DNA from: Spirodela intermedia
Taxonomy: Eukaryota > Streptophyta > Magnoliopsida > Alismatales > Araceae
Direction: 5' to 3'
Length of the DNA: 64,000 bases
Assembly (NCBI GenBank): GCA_902729315.2
Contig: LR746265.1
Coordinates: 4,878,892 to 4,942,891, forward strand
Both the position numbers and the translations under genes were made by a program. Under the pieces are notes generated by a model, which was given only the letters and a program-made list of their open reading frames with translations, made no database searches and was not told the origin of the DNA. Below, piece after piece: positions 22,673-35,150 of this stretch (positions within the stretch are counted from its first letter, which is position 1; the number at the start of each line of letters is the position of its first letter).

Positions 22673-23975
22673 TCACTTGGTGAACTCCATGATCCAGACG
22701 CCGAAGGCCGTGCTCACCTTCGCGAAACCCGAGAACCCCGCGCCCTTTGCCAACGACTCGAAGTCCTTCTCAGTCCTCTCTTTGCCGCTCGTTGTTACGG
22801 CGAGCATTAACAGATCCATGTGGAACAGGCCCTGCGCCTCCCTGGTCGTCTCCGGCGCTTCCGGCAGAATACCCTCCATGACGATGACCTTTCCCTGCTC
22901 CGGTAGGGCCTTCCAGCAGTTCTTCAGAACCTTAAGGGAGTGCTCGTCGCTCCAGTTGTGAAGAATCCACTGCAGACCCAGTTCACAGAACGTATAGATC
23001 GAGTAAATACTGGAGGAGATTGGGAAAACAGGAAGCGGGGAACTCGACGGGAGAGTCGGTCACCTTCATTAAGATAGCGTCTCCACTGGGAACGCTCTCG
23101 AACATATCGCCGCCCACATGCTCCACGCCTGCGCATTGAAAAGAAAAAATCCTTCCATTAACGCGTACCTGCCGTTCCTCCATCGCCACCAGATATTAGC
23201 GGATGTAAATGGACTGAGGAACTGGGGGCTGTGCTGGTCTTGTCGTACCTGGGAAGGAGGGTGCATCGGCGATGACGTGGGGGAGATCGAAGTTGATACC
23301 CTTGATGGATGGGTGCTTGGAGATAATCATGTTGAGCGTCGCGCCGATACCCCCGCCAACGTCCACCAGAACACCGAGCCTGTCGAACCCCCGGTAGGTT
23401 TCTAGCATCTTCTTCATGGTTATGGTTGAGTGGCCTAACATGCCGGCGTTGAACATCTCGTCGAAATTGGGTTGCGTCCCAAGGTACTCAAAAATGGTCA
23501 TTCCGTAGGCCTTGTTGAATGGAATTCCCCCCTGAAGAACCGAGTCCTTCAAGTAATTCCAACTCTCCATAAAAAACTTGGTTTTGTGGAAGAGCAGCAG
23601 AGAGGACATGGAGACATCATCTTCGTTCGGTGCGATGAATTTGGAGACAGGGGCCAGGCCATAGCGTCTCCGGACCTTTCCGCCTTCGCCGTCAATGACG
23701 CAGCAGGTGAGGATCGCGTAACTGGCAAGCAGGCGGAGGATACGGTCGACCATGACGGCCGCCTCTGGGTTCTCAGTGGGAAGCTTGGCGACAATCTCCT
23801 CGGGAAAGAGTTGGGCGCCGGAACCCGCCCGACTGATTATCTCAAGAAGGTTCAGCTCGATCGCCGCCTTGAGAGTCATCGGGAAAACAGAAGCAGTGGC
23901 CAACTGCATGGCGTAGTTGAAGGTCTCCTGCTCCTCCTGCAGGGTCGTCCTGGGTTCATTGGGAGCAGATTTCAT
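22673..23975 (-). CDS. COMT-C: COMT-family O-methyltransferase, intact, altered substrate pocket
   Basis: Exons are 23,975-23,249, 23,128-23,064 and 22,969-22,673 (727+65+297 nt), giving 362 residues, with GT-AG introns in the same places as in COMT-D. The start is the ATG aligned with the intact paralogues. It is a type 1 plant SAM-dependent O-methyltransferase with a dimerisation domain at the N-terminus, the SAM loop [10 protein letters not shown] and GGDMF, catalytic His269 in WILHNW, Glu297 and Glu329 (alfalfa COMT numbering). Frame and catalytic residues are whole. Residues that line the phenylpropanoid pocket in alfalfa COMT differ: Met130 to Phe, Asn131 to His, His166 to Leu, Asp270 to Asn, Asn324 to Thr. 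The enzyme is probably active on a substrate other than caffeic or 5-hydroxyferulic acid. Which substrate cannot be told from sequence. Confidence 0.88.
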
Positions 23976-24064
23976 GGCTGACGGACGGAAACTTCGAGCT
24001 CCGGTGAGTCGTAGAAGAATGAGGGAATGCAACCTCTATGTGATCTGGAGGTTGCTTATGCCTT

Positions 24065-24074
24065 GGTATTTATT
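24065..24074 (-). promoter_or_regulatory. TATA-like element of COMT-C
   Basis: AAAATAAATACC on the minus strand lies about 90 bp upstream of the start codon, at the position of CCCTATAAA in COMT-A and COMT-B. The box is therefore changed in the only intact minus-strand gene. Confidence 0.45.
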
Positions 24075-24075
24075 T

Positions 24076-24534
24076 TGTTTTACCTTTGGTCTCTGTTTCA
24101 TGCCGACGTGTATCTGGGACGAAAATAAATACTTTCCACCAAAAATCTTCGGAGTAGGCCCCTCTCTATCTCTCTCCCTCTCTCTCTCCGTCCACTGCGT
24201 TGCGGGTGGGAATTCAGAAAAAATGAGCCAATTTGCAAACGAACAGAATTTAGGTTTCATAAGAAAGTGAGGCTTGATGACTAGGTATCTACTGTCGATG
24301 GTCCTCCCAGTGGGCGCAGAAAAAGAAAGAGTTTACCCAGTTAACCCCAACCATTTATCAAGTCGACTAAAGAGTTTTAAGATGAAGTAACCAATAGAAG
24401 AGTATGCCTGCAAGGTATAAACTTTACATAAATTATATAACGATGTTTCATGAGCACACTACAATGGAGTTGCATTGACTTATTCCACCAAAATGATAGA
24501 GTAGAACTTAACCCACTCAACTAAGATACTTATA
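24076..24534. other. 5' flank of COMT-C, duplicated
   Basis: A short CT microsatellite is at about 24,161-24,195. A weak match to the COMT-A and COMT-B flanks includes a GTTGCATT, then CACCAAAATGAT block near 24,465-24,500. No coding sequence is seen. Confidence 0.5.
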
Positions 24535-24620
24535 AATATCTAAGAATTAATATTTTCTAGTTTTATAAATTTTAAATTTGTGTGATTTATTATATAACAA
24601 CTAAGTCACGTCACCCACCT
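24535..24620 (-). repeat. Gypsy LTR terminal fragment
   Basis: About 85 bp matches 885-970, the end of the gypsy LTR (TTTTCTAGTTTTATAAATTT, then ACAACAACTAAGTCACGTCA). No further LTR sequence is present to the left, so only the LTR tip survives. Confidence 0.65.
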
Positions 24621-24689
24621 TTTAAAACTTTAAAAACTATGTCATCTACTCTATTTAAGTTGGTTAATATTAACTCATTACATTATCAT

Positions 24690-26939
24690 GTTTGTAAGCT
24701 TGCAAAATAAAGAGTTCTTCTTTCAATCTCATTCACTTTGATGTATGGGATCCATTTCTAGTTCCCTCTTTACATGGATATCATAACTTTATTAGTTTCA
24801 TAAATGACTTTCTGAGATCAATGTGGTTATATTTGATGTGATCTAAAGATGAAGTACCATAATTGTTCTAAACTTTTTACAATGTGATTGCCACCTAATT
24901 TAGAAAACAAGTAAAAACCTTTCACTCTAATGATGTGAAAGAATATTTTTCTCAAAACCTTAATATTTTTATGAAAGATAAGAGAATTATTCATGAATCC
25001 TCTTATCCTTATAATTCCCAACAAAATGGGGTGGTCAAAATATGGTTGTCTTATTCTAAAACAACATGCCAATTTTTTGTCGACATAAGATATATAGATA
25101 GTGACATATCTAATTAATATGAGTTATGCTCCTCATGAATTATTATTTACTCCTAAATCATTATTATCTCTCCCACTTACGACCTTTGGGTGTATTTATT
25201 TTATCCATATTTTTTAGAGAAATAATAGTAAGTTAGATCCAAGAGTAACTAGAGGTAGCCTTCTCGACTCCCACCTATAAAAAAATATTGTTAAATATCT
25301 TGATCCTACAGATATGTGGAAATATGTAGTGAGCAATCATTCCATAAGTCAAAGACTTATTACTAGTCCACAACTTGAGGAAATTCCTCGTGATACGTCA
25401 TATGGTCCACTTAGTATATCGATTATCCCTACTCTTATTAATCAACTTGATTTTCACCCATGTTGTGTAGTAGATACTTCATAATTGTCCTTGCAAAATC
25501 AACCACAAATAGAAAATATCAACCACTGTAAAAGTCTTATATATCATGATAAAATTATAGAGTCACCACCTTTATGAGATAAAACAATTTCTTTGGTGTT
25601 TAACTATAAGGATGAACTGAATCTCAATCTACATATTATCTTTCAAAAAGGAGTTCGATCTTACACTCAACACACTATACTTAAATATGTAAACCATTCA
25701 AAGATTTCTCTTGCATATCACTCCTTATCTTCATTAGATTCATTGACACCACTTTTAAGTGACTAGATCGAAGGATCCTAAGTGAGACACATCTATAGAG
25801 GAAGAGATGATTGCTCTAGAAAAAAAATAAAACATGAGAATTTGCAAACTTACCAATTGCTAAGTCACTCATAGGCTCTAAGTAGGTATTCACTATCGAA
25901 CAAAGACTCTAATTGCAAAGTCATTAGGTATAAGACTCGTTTGGTTTCTAAGGGATTCACACAAATATATTGGTATACATTTGCACCTATTGTAAAACTC
26001 AGGTCAATAAGCATTATATTAGTACTTGCAATACACTTTAATTAGAACCTATACCAACTTGATGTTAAAAATGTATTTTTAAATGGGGACTTAGATGAAG
26101 AAGTATATATAGATCTTACTCTAAGTGTAAATACTAATGATAATGTATGACTATTAAGGAAAGGAATTTATGATTGAAACAATCTCCTAGAGCATGGTAT
26201 TCTAGACTTCGTCAAGCAATGACCCATTTTAGTTATCAACAAGGAAATGCTGACCATTTTTTTGTCAAAATAAATAATAATTATTACTCTATTTTAATCA
26301 TTTACATAGATGATATGATTCTCACTAGTGATGATGGACATGAAATACAAATGTTGTAAGAGAATTTAACAAAAAAAAATTAAGATCAAAGATTTGAGAT
26401 AAACAAAATATTTTTCTAGGTATAGAAGTTTTTAGATCTAGAAAGGGTGATATATATATGTATCTCAGAAGGAATATATTATGGACTTAATAAAAGAAAT
26501 AACAAAATTAGGCTCTAAGGCATCCACTACACTTGTAAAACAAAACCTACATCTCACTAATACAAATGGTGAAGAAATCACAAATGAACCAAAACGTATT
26601 GATCAACAAATCATTAGAAAGTTTTTGTACTTATCACTAATGACTTGATCTGTCTTTTCTTGTGAATCTAATAAGTAAATATATGTATGCCCCCAGTACT
26701 CACATTTAGGTTGCCCATTGCATTTTATGATACTTAAAACCTTGCCCAAGTAAGGTCTACTTTTTAAGACTTCAAATCACTAACATATTAAAGGGTTTGC
26801 TGATATAGATTGGGCTATTATATTTTCTTATGAGGAAGTCTCATCATGTGGTGAAAGAAAAAACAAACAGTCATAGCAAGATTAAGTGCACAAGTTGAAT
26901 TTCGTGCAATAGCCCATGAACCAACTATGTTATTGTTTA
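24690..26939 (+). mobile_element. Second Ty1/copia retrotransposon, degenerate (integrase, RT, part of RNase H)
   Basis: Integrase core: HFDVWDPFLVPSLHGY type at about 24,738, FHSNDVKEYFS near 24,920 and YPYNSQQNGVV near 25,000. Reverse transcriptase: LVSKGFTQIYWYTFAPIVKL near 25,950, QLDVKNVFLNGDLDEEVYI near 26,060, and the catalytic YIDD at 26,303-26,314. RNase H starts near 26,880 (SAQVEFRAIAHE type). Stops and frameshifts are frequent. The integrase overlaps in homology with that of the 20,125-21,635 fragment but differs in sequence, so this is a separate element. RNase H breaks off at 26,939 and continues at 28,664. Confidence 0.8.
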
Positions 26940-28663
26940 TGTAAGACCTTAGGTTGTAATAACTTTTCATTATCATGAGTTAATAATTAATTAATAATAT
27001 ATTTTAAGTCTTAATTTATAATAAACATACTTATATATTTAAATTAAGAAAATAGATTTTTAGTTGACTAAATTAATTTTTTAGATAATTATGTGATTTA
27101 TGTAAATTTATATAATTTATATAATTTTTTGACATAAAATTAAGAAAAATAAAAAGATATAGAAAAATAGAAACCTATTGGCCAACATGCCTACAAGTAG
27201 GTTGGAAGCACAATTGAGGGACCCATTGGTCAATTGGTCCCCCATGCGAGTTAGAAGCATAGTCAGGTGAAGCCATAAATTAGGAGCTTGAGTAGCTAAG
27301 GACGAATTAAGGCATGTATGCATCACTTACCTTCCACATCACTAGTGACTAGCTAGGTGTAGGGTAAAGAGTGGTCGTACACACATGAAAGAGTATATTG
27401 ATGACAAAATTAGATATTGATATATATATATATATATAAATCTCAAACATCAGAAAATAGCTGATGTGAAACTAGACTCACATCAACACTCACTAGCAAG
27501 TTTTTATTTTTTTATATACCTAAAATACCTCTTAATTATAAGGAGTAAATGCCTTCATGATGTCACTAGGTAAAGGTATGTGGATAATTTGTATTCTCTC
27601 TCTCATACAACCAAACAACTAGCAAAGGTTCAAATCTCACCAAATCAAATATATATATTTTTATTTAATTAAATTATAATTTTTCTACAAAATGTTGACT
27701 AATGATTCAATTGTCAAAATCGCTTGATCATCGACAAAAAATTCATCAACACTATTCATGAATCATTATTAGTAATTGACCAAAGATTTTAAATACCAAA
27801 ATCATGAATTCTTAGAAGAAATTCTCTCCAATAGATCAACGAATGAGTCATTGTCAAGAAGAATATGATTTACTAACAGATGAATCACCATCTTCTTAGA
27901 GTATATCAAATGTGATGAAAAGTTCATTTTTGTTGTGTGGACCTAAGGATAAACCTCCTAAAGTCGTGCTTCACCTCCATTGAACTCATCTCTATTATAT
28001 GACAATTATTGAAAATTTAAAAGCTATCAGATTTCTTCTCCACTAGATGACAGTTGGTAAACATGATTTGTCAACTTATTTTATCAATTTATAAATCTCA
28101 CAAGAAGATTTAGAGATTACATACATTCTAAATACCTTAGTAGAGCCTTTGAGGTCGTAAACATCGCACCAAAGTTGTTTTGAATACTCAAAATTTTAGT
28201 GATCACCACTACAACCCCAGAACTCCAACTTTAAACTTAATTATTATTTAAATTTGTGAGATATTATGTGATTTTAAGTTTTAAAAATATTCTTTAGTTA
28301 ATTCTATTTTTTATTTTTTTATAAATATTAATTTAATTTAAATCATTTATAATTATTTATATATGAATTGTCAAACGTCATTTGATGTACACCCAAATAT
28401 ATAAATGTTAATATATTTTATCTCTATTATTTAGTTTAAAAATTAAAAAAATCATATTCTTTGAGATTTTTTTAAAAATTTTACCTGATATTATCTTACA
28501 TCCCTATAGTCAATTTGAAATCTTTTACTATTAGTGAAATATTTTATCGAATTATAAATATTATATTTATACTTAAATATTTTTTAAAATCTAAAAATTT
28601 ATATTTTTTAATTTATAAATTGAAATTTTTTACAATTTATTATACAACGATTGGGTCATGTCA
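26940..28663 (-). repeat. Complete gypsy solo LTR inside the copia RNase H domain
   Basis: The segment runs from TGTAAGACCTTAGG to GGGTCATGTCA (about 1724 bp) and is related along its length to the inverted 4820-6558 copy. In minus sense it starts TGACATGACCC and ends CTTACA. RNase H coding sequence of the host copia element resumes immediately after it (LLYDNKTMINIVNN type). A (TA)n tract is at 27,418-27,439. No gypsy internal region is attached. Target-site repeats are too decayed to assign. Confidence 0.7.
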
Positions 28664-28919
28664 TGTTGCATACTTAACTACCACTCAAGTTATTATATGA
28701 TAATAAAACTATGATTAATATTGTCAACAACCTTGTACAACATGATAAGGCAAAACATATTGGAATGGACTAATATCTCATCTAAGAAAAAATCAAGTTT
28801 AAAGAGTTATGACTCTCATACACACAATTAGACAATATTTATGAAAATTTTATCATCTCCATCTTTTGAATCCAACATGAATCAGTTGAATATAGTTGAT
28901 ATCTACAATTAAGGGGGAG
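28664..28919 (+). mobile_element. Remainder of copia RNase H and polypurine tract
   Basis: This continues the 24,690 element: YDNKTMINIVNNLVQHDKAKHIGMD type at about 28,698-28,775, a final VDIYN-like stretch, and the polypurine tract AAGGGGGAG at 28,911-28,919 directly before the putative 3' LTR. Confidence 0.7.
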
Positions 28920-29440
28920 TGTTGGGAGAGTATTTATCTAATTTTAATTCTTATAATATCTTTTTTATAATTTTGTAGTTTTACATAAATCCTACTTTTC
29001 CCAAATCAAAGTATTCTACATCTTTCTAATCTCCCCCTCTCCTCTACTGCCAGAGGCATTCCTCGAAGGCAAGTAATGGTTGTGGCCGGCTCATCTTGTC
29101 TCTCTCCTTGTCTCACCTCATCTTGTCTCTAACATGGGCCTCATCCAATTGCTCTCTAACTAGTAGGGGCCTCATCTGGTCAATGCATCTTGCTGGCTCT
29201 ATCTCCTCAAGCTGCTCAACCAAGTCTTGACTTGTTCATCCACACGCATGACTTGAAGAGGGCCACAAAGGCTAATTTGAAATGAGAAATTCAGGTTGGG
29301 GAACCTTGAACCTATGACATTAGATGAAATGACTGCTCATATCACTTTGGTCATTGCAAACAAACTAATCAAATTTTAAGTATTTTTTAAAAAAAATCAA
29401 AATAAAAAAAAATAAATTTTGGTTAATTCAGGTCTTACAC
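28920..29440 (+). repeat. Putative copia 3' LTR
   Basis: The stretch starts TGTTGGGAGAG immediately after the polypurine tract, as copia 3' LTRs do. The right end is uncertain. GGTCTTACA near 29,432-29,440 is one candidate ending in CA. No 5' LTR copy is present in the window to confirm it. Confidence 0.4.
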
Positions 29441-31020
29441 AGTGATGATGGTCAATTTCAATATGAATTTCTTTCGTTCTAATAACTTTATTGAAATAAA
29501 AATAAATAACAAAGAGTAAAATAAAGAAAATAACTCTCTCCGCTCTTTAAATCTACCAAAATTGCTTAAGATATAAATCTTAGAATTTTGATATTTTCCC
29601 ACGATTAGAATTGATAAGTGACTCAATACCTGAAAAGTATTACAGAGAAAATGGCAGATAAAATCGCAAAAATAAAAGAAAATTAAATGACAGAAAACAC
29701 GCCTAAAATCGGGAAAGCAGGGGAGCAGAGAGAAAATACGACCACCGGTGTGGTCTCCCCGCCAGCCGTGAAACGGGAAAACAAATTTCAATCAAAGATT
29801 GATAAAAACTGAGTAATATTTTGAAATAAATATACTAAAATGATCCTAATAAAGTCTATTTTCACAGGAAATATTAAAATTGCAAGAAGAAGAACTAACA
29901 AATATGAAATAAATCAACGACCTCGTCCCCGCCAGTCACCCAGGAACAGAGTATCATCGCGATGGAAAGTCGAACGAAAAAGAGATTAAAAAGAGATAAA
30001 AATTCAGATTAAAATGCTTAATATTTTCATATCTCTGTTATACAGACGAATAAATAAGCTAAAACGAAAATAAAACGGAATCAAAATGCAAATCTAATTT
30101 CCAATCACCGTCAGTCACTCCGCTCCTCTGTCCCCAAAAACAGAGTACCGGAAAATCAATGCGAAATCATCTAATAAACGGTAAAAAAAAAATGAAACTA
30201 AAGCTTTAATATCGTCTTAGACATGAAAACGAGAGAAATCGGACTCGCAAGTGCACAACGTCGCTCCGCTAGCCTCCGCCTGCCATCCGGAGAGAACTCA
30301 GGTCGAAAGGCTTCTAAATTCCCCCAATCTCCCAGTTTTTATCATCCGGAAAGCTTCTTCCCTTTACCCACGAACTTCCTTCCGAATTTCATGCAATAAT
30401 ATGTCAACAACTGTCCGAACTATCTCCGTCCATTTTACCGCCTATAAACAGAGCATGGAAGATGACCTATACATGAATGACGTGCCATAACTATTGACGT
30501 GGCCGAAAAATGCTGACTTGGCCCACGAATCCTTGACACGTCCTCCTAGTGATGGGGTCATGAACCGCTCCATTTTTTTCTCATTATTTTGATAAAAAAA
30601 TGGTTGGAAAAATGTCTTCATAAATTTCCTATAAAATCCAAGATAAATCTATTTTCTAATTTTAACTTCATGAATATATTTTTTTCAATTGTAAAATAAT
30701 TCTCTAGAATATAAACCTTGGATAATCATGTTAGCGCATGGATTAAAAATCAGAAACATATTTATTTCACATAAATCATAAAAAAAGTAAATAGAAATTC
30801 ATATCACTCTCAAATGAGTAATATTTTTAACTTAAATAATTCACATTTTATGTTAATTCATGTCACAAATACTTTGATTTTAACTCAATTATTATATCAA
30901 AATAAAGCATTATCAGGTGCCATCAAACGGATCATCCATTTTTGTGAGAAATGATCCACAAGGAATTGTTTGACCACAAGGAAATGGGTGCCCAACTCCT
31001 TTCTATGATCTTTTCTCGCG
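29440..31020. other. Intergenic, no gene recognised
   Basis: Three blocks near 29,745, 29,925 and 30,110 share a CCCCGCCAGYC or CCGTCAGTCA motif followed by an acceptor-like context. This suggests an old tandem arrangement or an unclassified LTR. I recognise no coding sequence. Confidence 0.35.
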
Positions 31021-31327
31021 GATGGCGTTTGGGTCTTTTTACAATCCACACGAGATGCTCCCTATGCTTCGTCTTGCCAAGCGCCGACCGGAAGTCACCT
31101 TTTATTCAAGGTTTAGAAAGATTCTAGAAACTTCCGTCTCATGGCGGACCCCCCCCCCCACCTACCTCTCTCTGCTCTCTATTTCTCTCTCTAGAGTAGG
31201 TGGCGTCGAGAGTGGATGAAGTCTAGACAGCGAAGATTTCCCGTCGGACGGTAGGTGTAGATGCCAATATAAGAAAAGAGAGATGGCTCCACTGTGAGAG
31301 TCAATGGCCGAGCCTCTCGACATACTT

Positions 31328-31387
<60 letters not shown>

Positions 31388-32123
31388 ATATATATATATA
31401 TATATATATATCGCATAGGTTAGTTTATTTTCTGTATGATAACAGCCGGAATAAGTAGAATCAGCTGGGTTCCACTATTGAATCATTTAGTCGTATAAGT
31501 CGCCGTCGACTGATGGTCATCGGCAAGATATTTTATTTCAACAGACTCGGATTGCTCGGCATATTCTAATTCCAACGGTTAACTATTGAAATATTTTAGC
31601 CATTTTTAATTCATCAGTCAACGTCAAGGGTAGAAATGATGGACACTACCCGCCAACTTTCCCCCTCGGCTTATCTAGTGGAGGTGTTTGGTGGACGAAA
31701 AAGACGTGGACTCGCTGGCCGAGGCCATACTTTGGGCCAACGACTGCGGATGCCCAGTCAACAAGGATCCAAATTTATTTACTAAGAATAACCCCAGTTT
31801 TTGCGATCAACGTCGACCCTAGAGCTCGAGCTCCGGCTTTCTAGAGATTAAATTAATGGGGAGCTGCAACTAAGTAGAGAGAGATACAGACTCCGGAGAG
31901 ATTTGGTAAAGAATAATTTCGGCTGATTCCAGACACGACGACCGGAAATGGCGACCAAAGGCCTGGCGGGGGTTGGTGGATTGAGACAAGGAGTAAAGAA
32001 ACTCGATAAAAAGCGAGGCGTCCGCAGCCTCAAAACCAGATCTGAGGGTCCTCCCCACCCCCTGCCCATCCCCCCGGCATTCTACTGCGCCTCACCGGAG
32101 AACATAGTTCCCAACCCTTGGCC
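31020..32123 (+). other. 5' flank of COMT-D, duplicated
   Basis: The flank is collinear with 39,250-40,123 upstream of COMT-E (shared GATGGCTCCACT, AATGGCCGAG, GGTTTGGTGGACGAA and TGCCCAGTCAACAAGGA-type blocks) but with many indels. The last 120 bp also match the leader of COMT-A (TTCTACTGCG, ACCGGAG, TAGTTC). In place of the TATAAAC of COMT-E it has CGATAAAAAG at 32,004-32,013. Confidence 0.6.
31329..31411 (+). repeat. (TC)n then (TA)n compound microsatellite
   Basis: About 50 bp of TC repeats runs straight into about 30 bp of TA repeats. The aligned position upstream of COMT-E (about 39,390-39,420) has only an interrupted CTCCC run, so the expansion is specific to the COMT-D copy. Confidence 0.9.
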
Positions 32124-33434
32124 ATGGGATCTGTCCCCGACGAGGCGAGGATGACCCTGCTGGAGGAAGAGCAGGAGGCCTGCAACTACGCTATGCAGCT
32201 TGTCAGCGCGTCCGTTCTCCCGATGACTCTCAAGGCGGCCATCGAGTTGAACCTCCTTGAGATCATCAGTCGGGGGGGTTCCGGAGCGCAACTCTTCCCC
32301 GAGGAGATTGTCGCCCAGCTTCCCATCGAGAACCCGGACGCGGCCGTCATGGTCGACCGTATCCTCCGCCTCCTCGCCAGTTACTCCATCCTCACCTGCT
32401 CCATCGTCGACGGCGATGGCGGAAAGATCCGTAGACGCTATGGCCTGGCCCCTGTCGCAAGGTTCCTCACACAGAACGAGGATGGCGTCTCCATGGCCAC
32501 CCTAGCGCTCATGAACCAGGACAAGATTCTCATGGAGAGCTGGTATTACTTGAAGGAATCGGTTCAGCAGGGGGGAATCCCCTTTAACAAGGCCTACGGA
32601 ATGACGGCGTTCGAGTACCATGGGACCGACCCCAGGTTCAACACGGTGTTCAATGCCGGCATGTCCAACCACTCCACCATCACCATGAAGAAGATGCTGG
32701 AGATTTACCGGGGGTTCGACGGGCTCGGTGTTCTGGTGGACGTTGGCGGGGGTATCGGCGCGACGCTCAACATGATCATCTCCAAGAACCCATCCATCAA
32801 GGGTATCAACTTCGATCTCCCCCACGTCATCGCCGATGCGCCGTCCTTCCCAGGTACGACAGAGACCAGCACAGCTACAGTTCCCCGACCCATTCACATC
32901 CACTAATTTCTCCTTACAACGGACGAACGGTGGGTAGGCGTTAATGGAAAGAATTGTCCTTTTTTCTTGGCCCAGGCGTGGAGCATGTTGGCGGCGATAT
33001 GTTCGAGAGCGTTCCCAGTGGAGACGCCATCTTCATGAAGGTAACCGACTCTCCCGTCGAGTTCCCCGCTTCCTGTCTTCCCAATCTCCTCCAGTGTCTC
33101 ATTGATTAATCACGCTCTGTCGGAACTGTGTGTGCAGTGGATCCTTCACGACTGGAGCGACGAGCACTGCCTGAAGGTTCTGAAGAACTGTTGGAAGGCG
33201 CTGCCGGAGCAGGGGAAGATCATCGTCATGGAGGGAATTCTGCCGGAGGCGCCGGAGACGACCAGGGAAGCACAGAGCCTGTTTCAACTGGACATGATCA
33301 TGCTCGCCCACAACCCCGGCGGCAAAGAAAGGACTGAGAAGGATTTCCAGTCGCTGGCGAAGAGCGCGGGGTTCTCGGGGTTCGCCAAGGTGAGCACCGC
33401 CTTCGGCGTCTGGATCATGGAGTTCACCAAGTGA
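32124..33434 (+). CDS. COMT: COMT-D: caffeic acid 3-O-methyltransferase
   Basis: Exons are 32,124-32,853, 32,976-33,040 and 33,138-33,434, all with GT-AG borders, giving 363 residues, the usual COMT length. The ATG sits in GGCCATGGG. The enzyme transfers a methyl group from S-adenosylmethionine to the 3- or 5-hydroxyl of caffeic and 5-hydroxyferulic units for lignin and related phenylpropanoids, in the cytosol. Residue numbers match alfalfa COMT without offset. The SAM loop is VDVGGGIG at 205-212, then GGDMF. Catalytic residues are His269 (WILHDW), Glu297 and Glu329. Substrate pocket residues are Met130, Asn131, Ala162, His166, Phe172, Phe176, Met180, His183, Asp270, Met320 and Asn324. All are conserved, so canonical activity is likely. 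It is the plus-strand twin of COMT-E. Confidence 0.93.
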
Positions 33435-35150
33435 GGCAGAGCTTGTCTAATGCGCTCATCAGTCCCGCCGTCCCACTGGAAATGGGTTCTTGTTCCCGCT
33501 GGTATCCACTCACTATAAAATAATTTCAAAGTCCGTATTTTTCCGGGGTGGTATCAACACAGGTGCGTACATTCATCTTTGGATTGCCCAACTAGAAACG
33601 CACACCTAACGACGTCTTATCACGATTTCCAAACATCGACTGGCAATGATGGTTCCGTTTGAACGGTGCGGGGCTCGCATCAGAGCGAGCAAGACGACCG
33701 ATCTTGGCCTCGATGTGCATATAAGAAAGGGAAAAATCCTATGATAGAAAAAAAAATTGCGCGCATGATCCAAGCCTGCAGACAGAAGTATTTTCTAAAA
33801 TAAGGTTTGGATTTCTAAATTTTTCGGATTGTTAAAGTTCAGATGTTATATACTTTGTAAGTAAATTTCATACTAAAGAAGTAATCAGTATTTTTGTATA
33901 TAAAACCTAAAAAATGTGAAATGCCTATTGATTGATACTATCTCAATCTTGGTTAGATTAATATCTAACATTTTAGACATTAACTATGATAACGAAAAAA
34001 CTACCAAGATGAGTAGGAAAACCTAGGCACACACAAAGTGGCATAATAGATGGTTAAATTGCAGTGTATTCTTAAAATCCTTCTTATACACTCATAAAGT
34101 ACATGATTGTTTTGGTTACTTCTTGTTCTAGATGATATACAATGAATATAAAGTATCTTCAAATATATCACCTGCTAACATTGTAGTCTGGCCTAATATT
34201 TCATTTAAATTCTGCCAAACTGAATTGGTAATTCGCACCATACTACTTGAGATTATTATACACCAAGACTATGCACATTGGCTCTCAATGTGCATTTAAA
34301 ATTGGGAGAGTTAAATATTATGTTGAGCCATATTAGTATATAGTACTTTATATTTACGTGCTTTCTAGGTTTAACTTCTAGTTAGTAAGCCTTATGATAA
34401 TTAATTTTATGCATTAATATAGTACTTTTATTATTTTTCTTAGTGTGCAGTTATATGAATTGTATTCATAAGTTGGGGTGTGTTTTCTCTAATTACACAA
34501 AACTACACAAAGAAGGATAGTTGCAAGTTTTTTACTCTATCATGGTGATTTCAATTTACTAAAGCAAGTCTTGATGAAAATATTTACAGCATATCTAAAT
34601 ATATGTTGACCTATAAGTTTTAGGAATCAATAAATATATTATCATCTTCAGTTTTGAATTTTTTTGCTAAAAATTTTCCTTTTGCTGCCAAGAACTCATG
34701 TAAAATATTTTAAAAAATAGTATAATAACTCATTTTTTATTTCAATATGTGCATAAAGTGACTACCCTCAAGTGCCAACTCTTAATTGCATTGTAAGAGT
34801 TAAAAAGTACAAGGCTAGACCCTTGGATCTTATCTACTCCTACTTTTCTTTGTTGTTGATTCTAGTCATTGAGAAGAAAAAAGCACATTCTTAATGTTGA
34901 TACTTATGGAGGGACATTTGAAAACGTGACTTTATATAGTATAATAAATTTAATTCATAACTTTCCGGAAGTAAGACTGAATTTTAATTGATATTTTAAT
35001 TGATCAATATTAATTCATATTCTATATGAGATGGGGGCTGGACTTTGATCAATTTGAAAGCATCAATTGACTCGAGATTTCTCAAATGTCTTTCAAGATG
35101 TTACGGCTCAAGGTGAGGTGGCCAAAAGTAGAGAAACTCCCCTTTGTCTC
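33435..35150. other. 3' flank of COMT-D, duplicated
   Basis: The flank is collinear with 41,435-42,560 downstream of COMT-E (for example CAGTGTATTCTTAAAATCCTT at about 34,062 and 41,737). Divergence is higher than in the gene. The GAGATGGGGGCTGGACTTTGAT block at about 35,028 recurs at about 45,113 inside LHY intron 3. No gene is seen. Confidence 0.55.

Noticed and set aside
27418-27439. (TA)n tract as a functional site
   Set aside because: Simple sequence inside a decayed LTR. No function is implied.
32854-32906. COMT-D and COMT-E ending at the in-frame stop after the [10 protein letters not shown] stretch (32,906 and 40,906)
   Set aside because: That tail is intron 1 read-through. Splicing at the GTACGAC donor joins PSFPG to VEHVGGDMF as in all COMTs.
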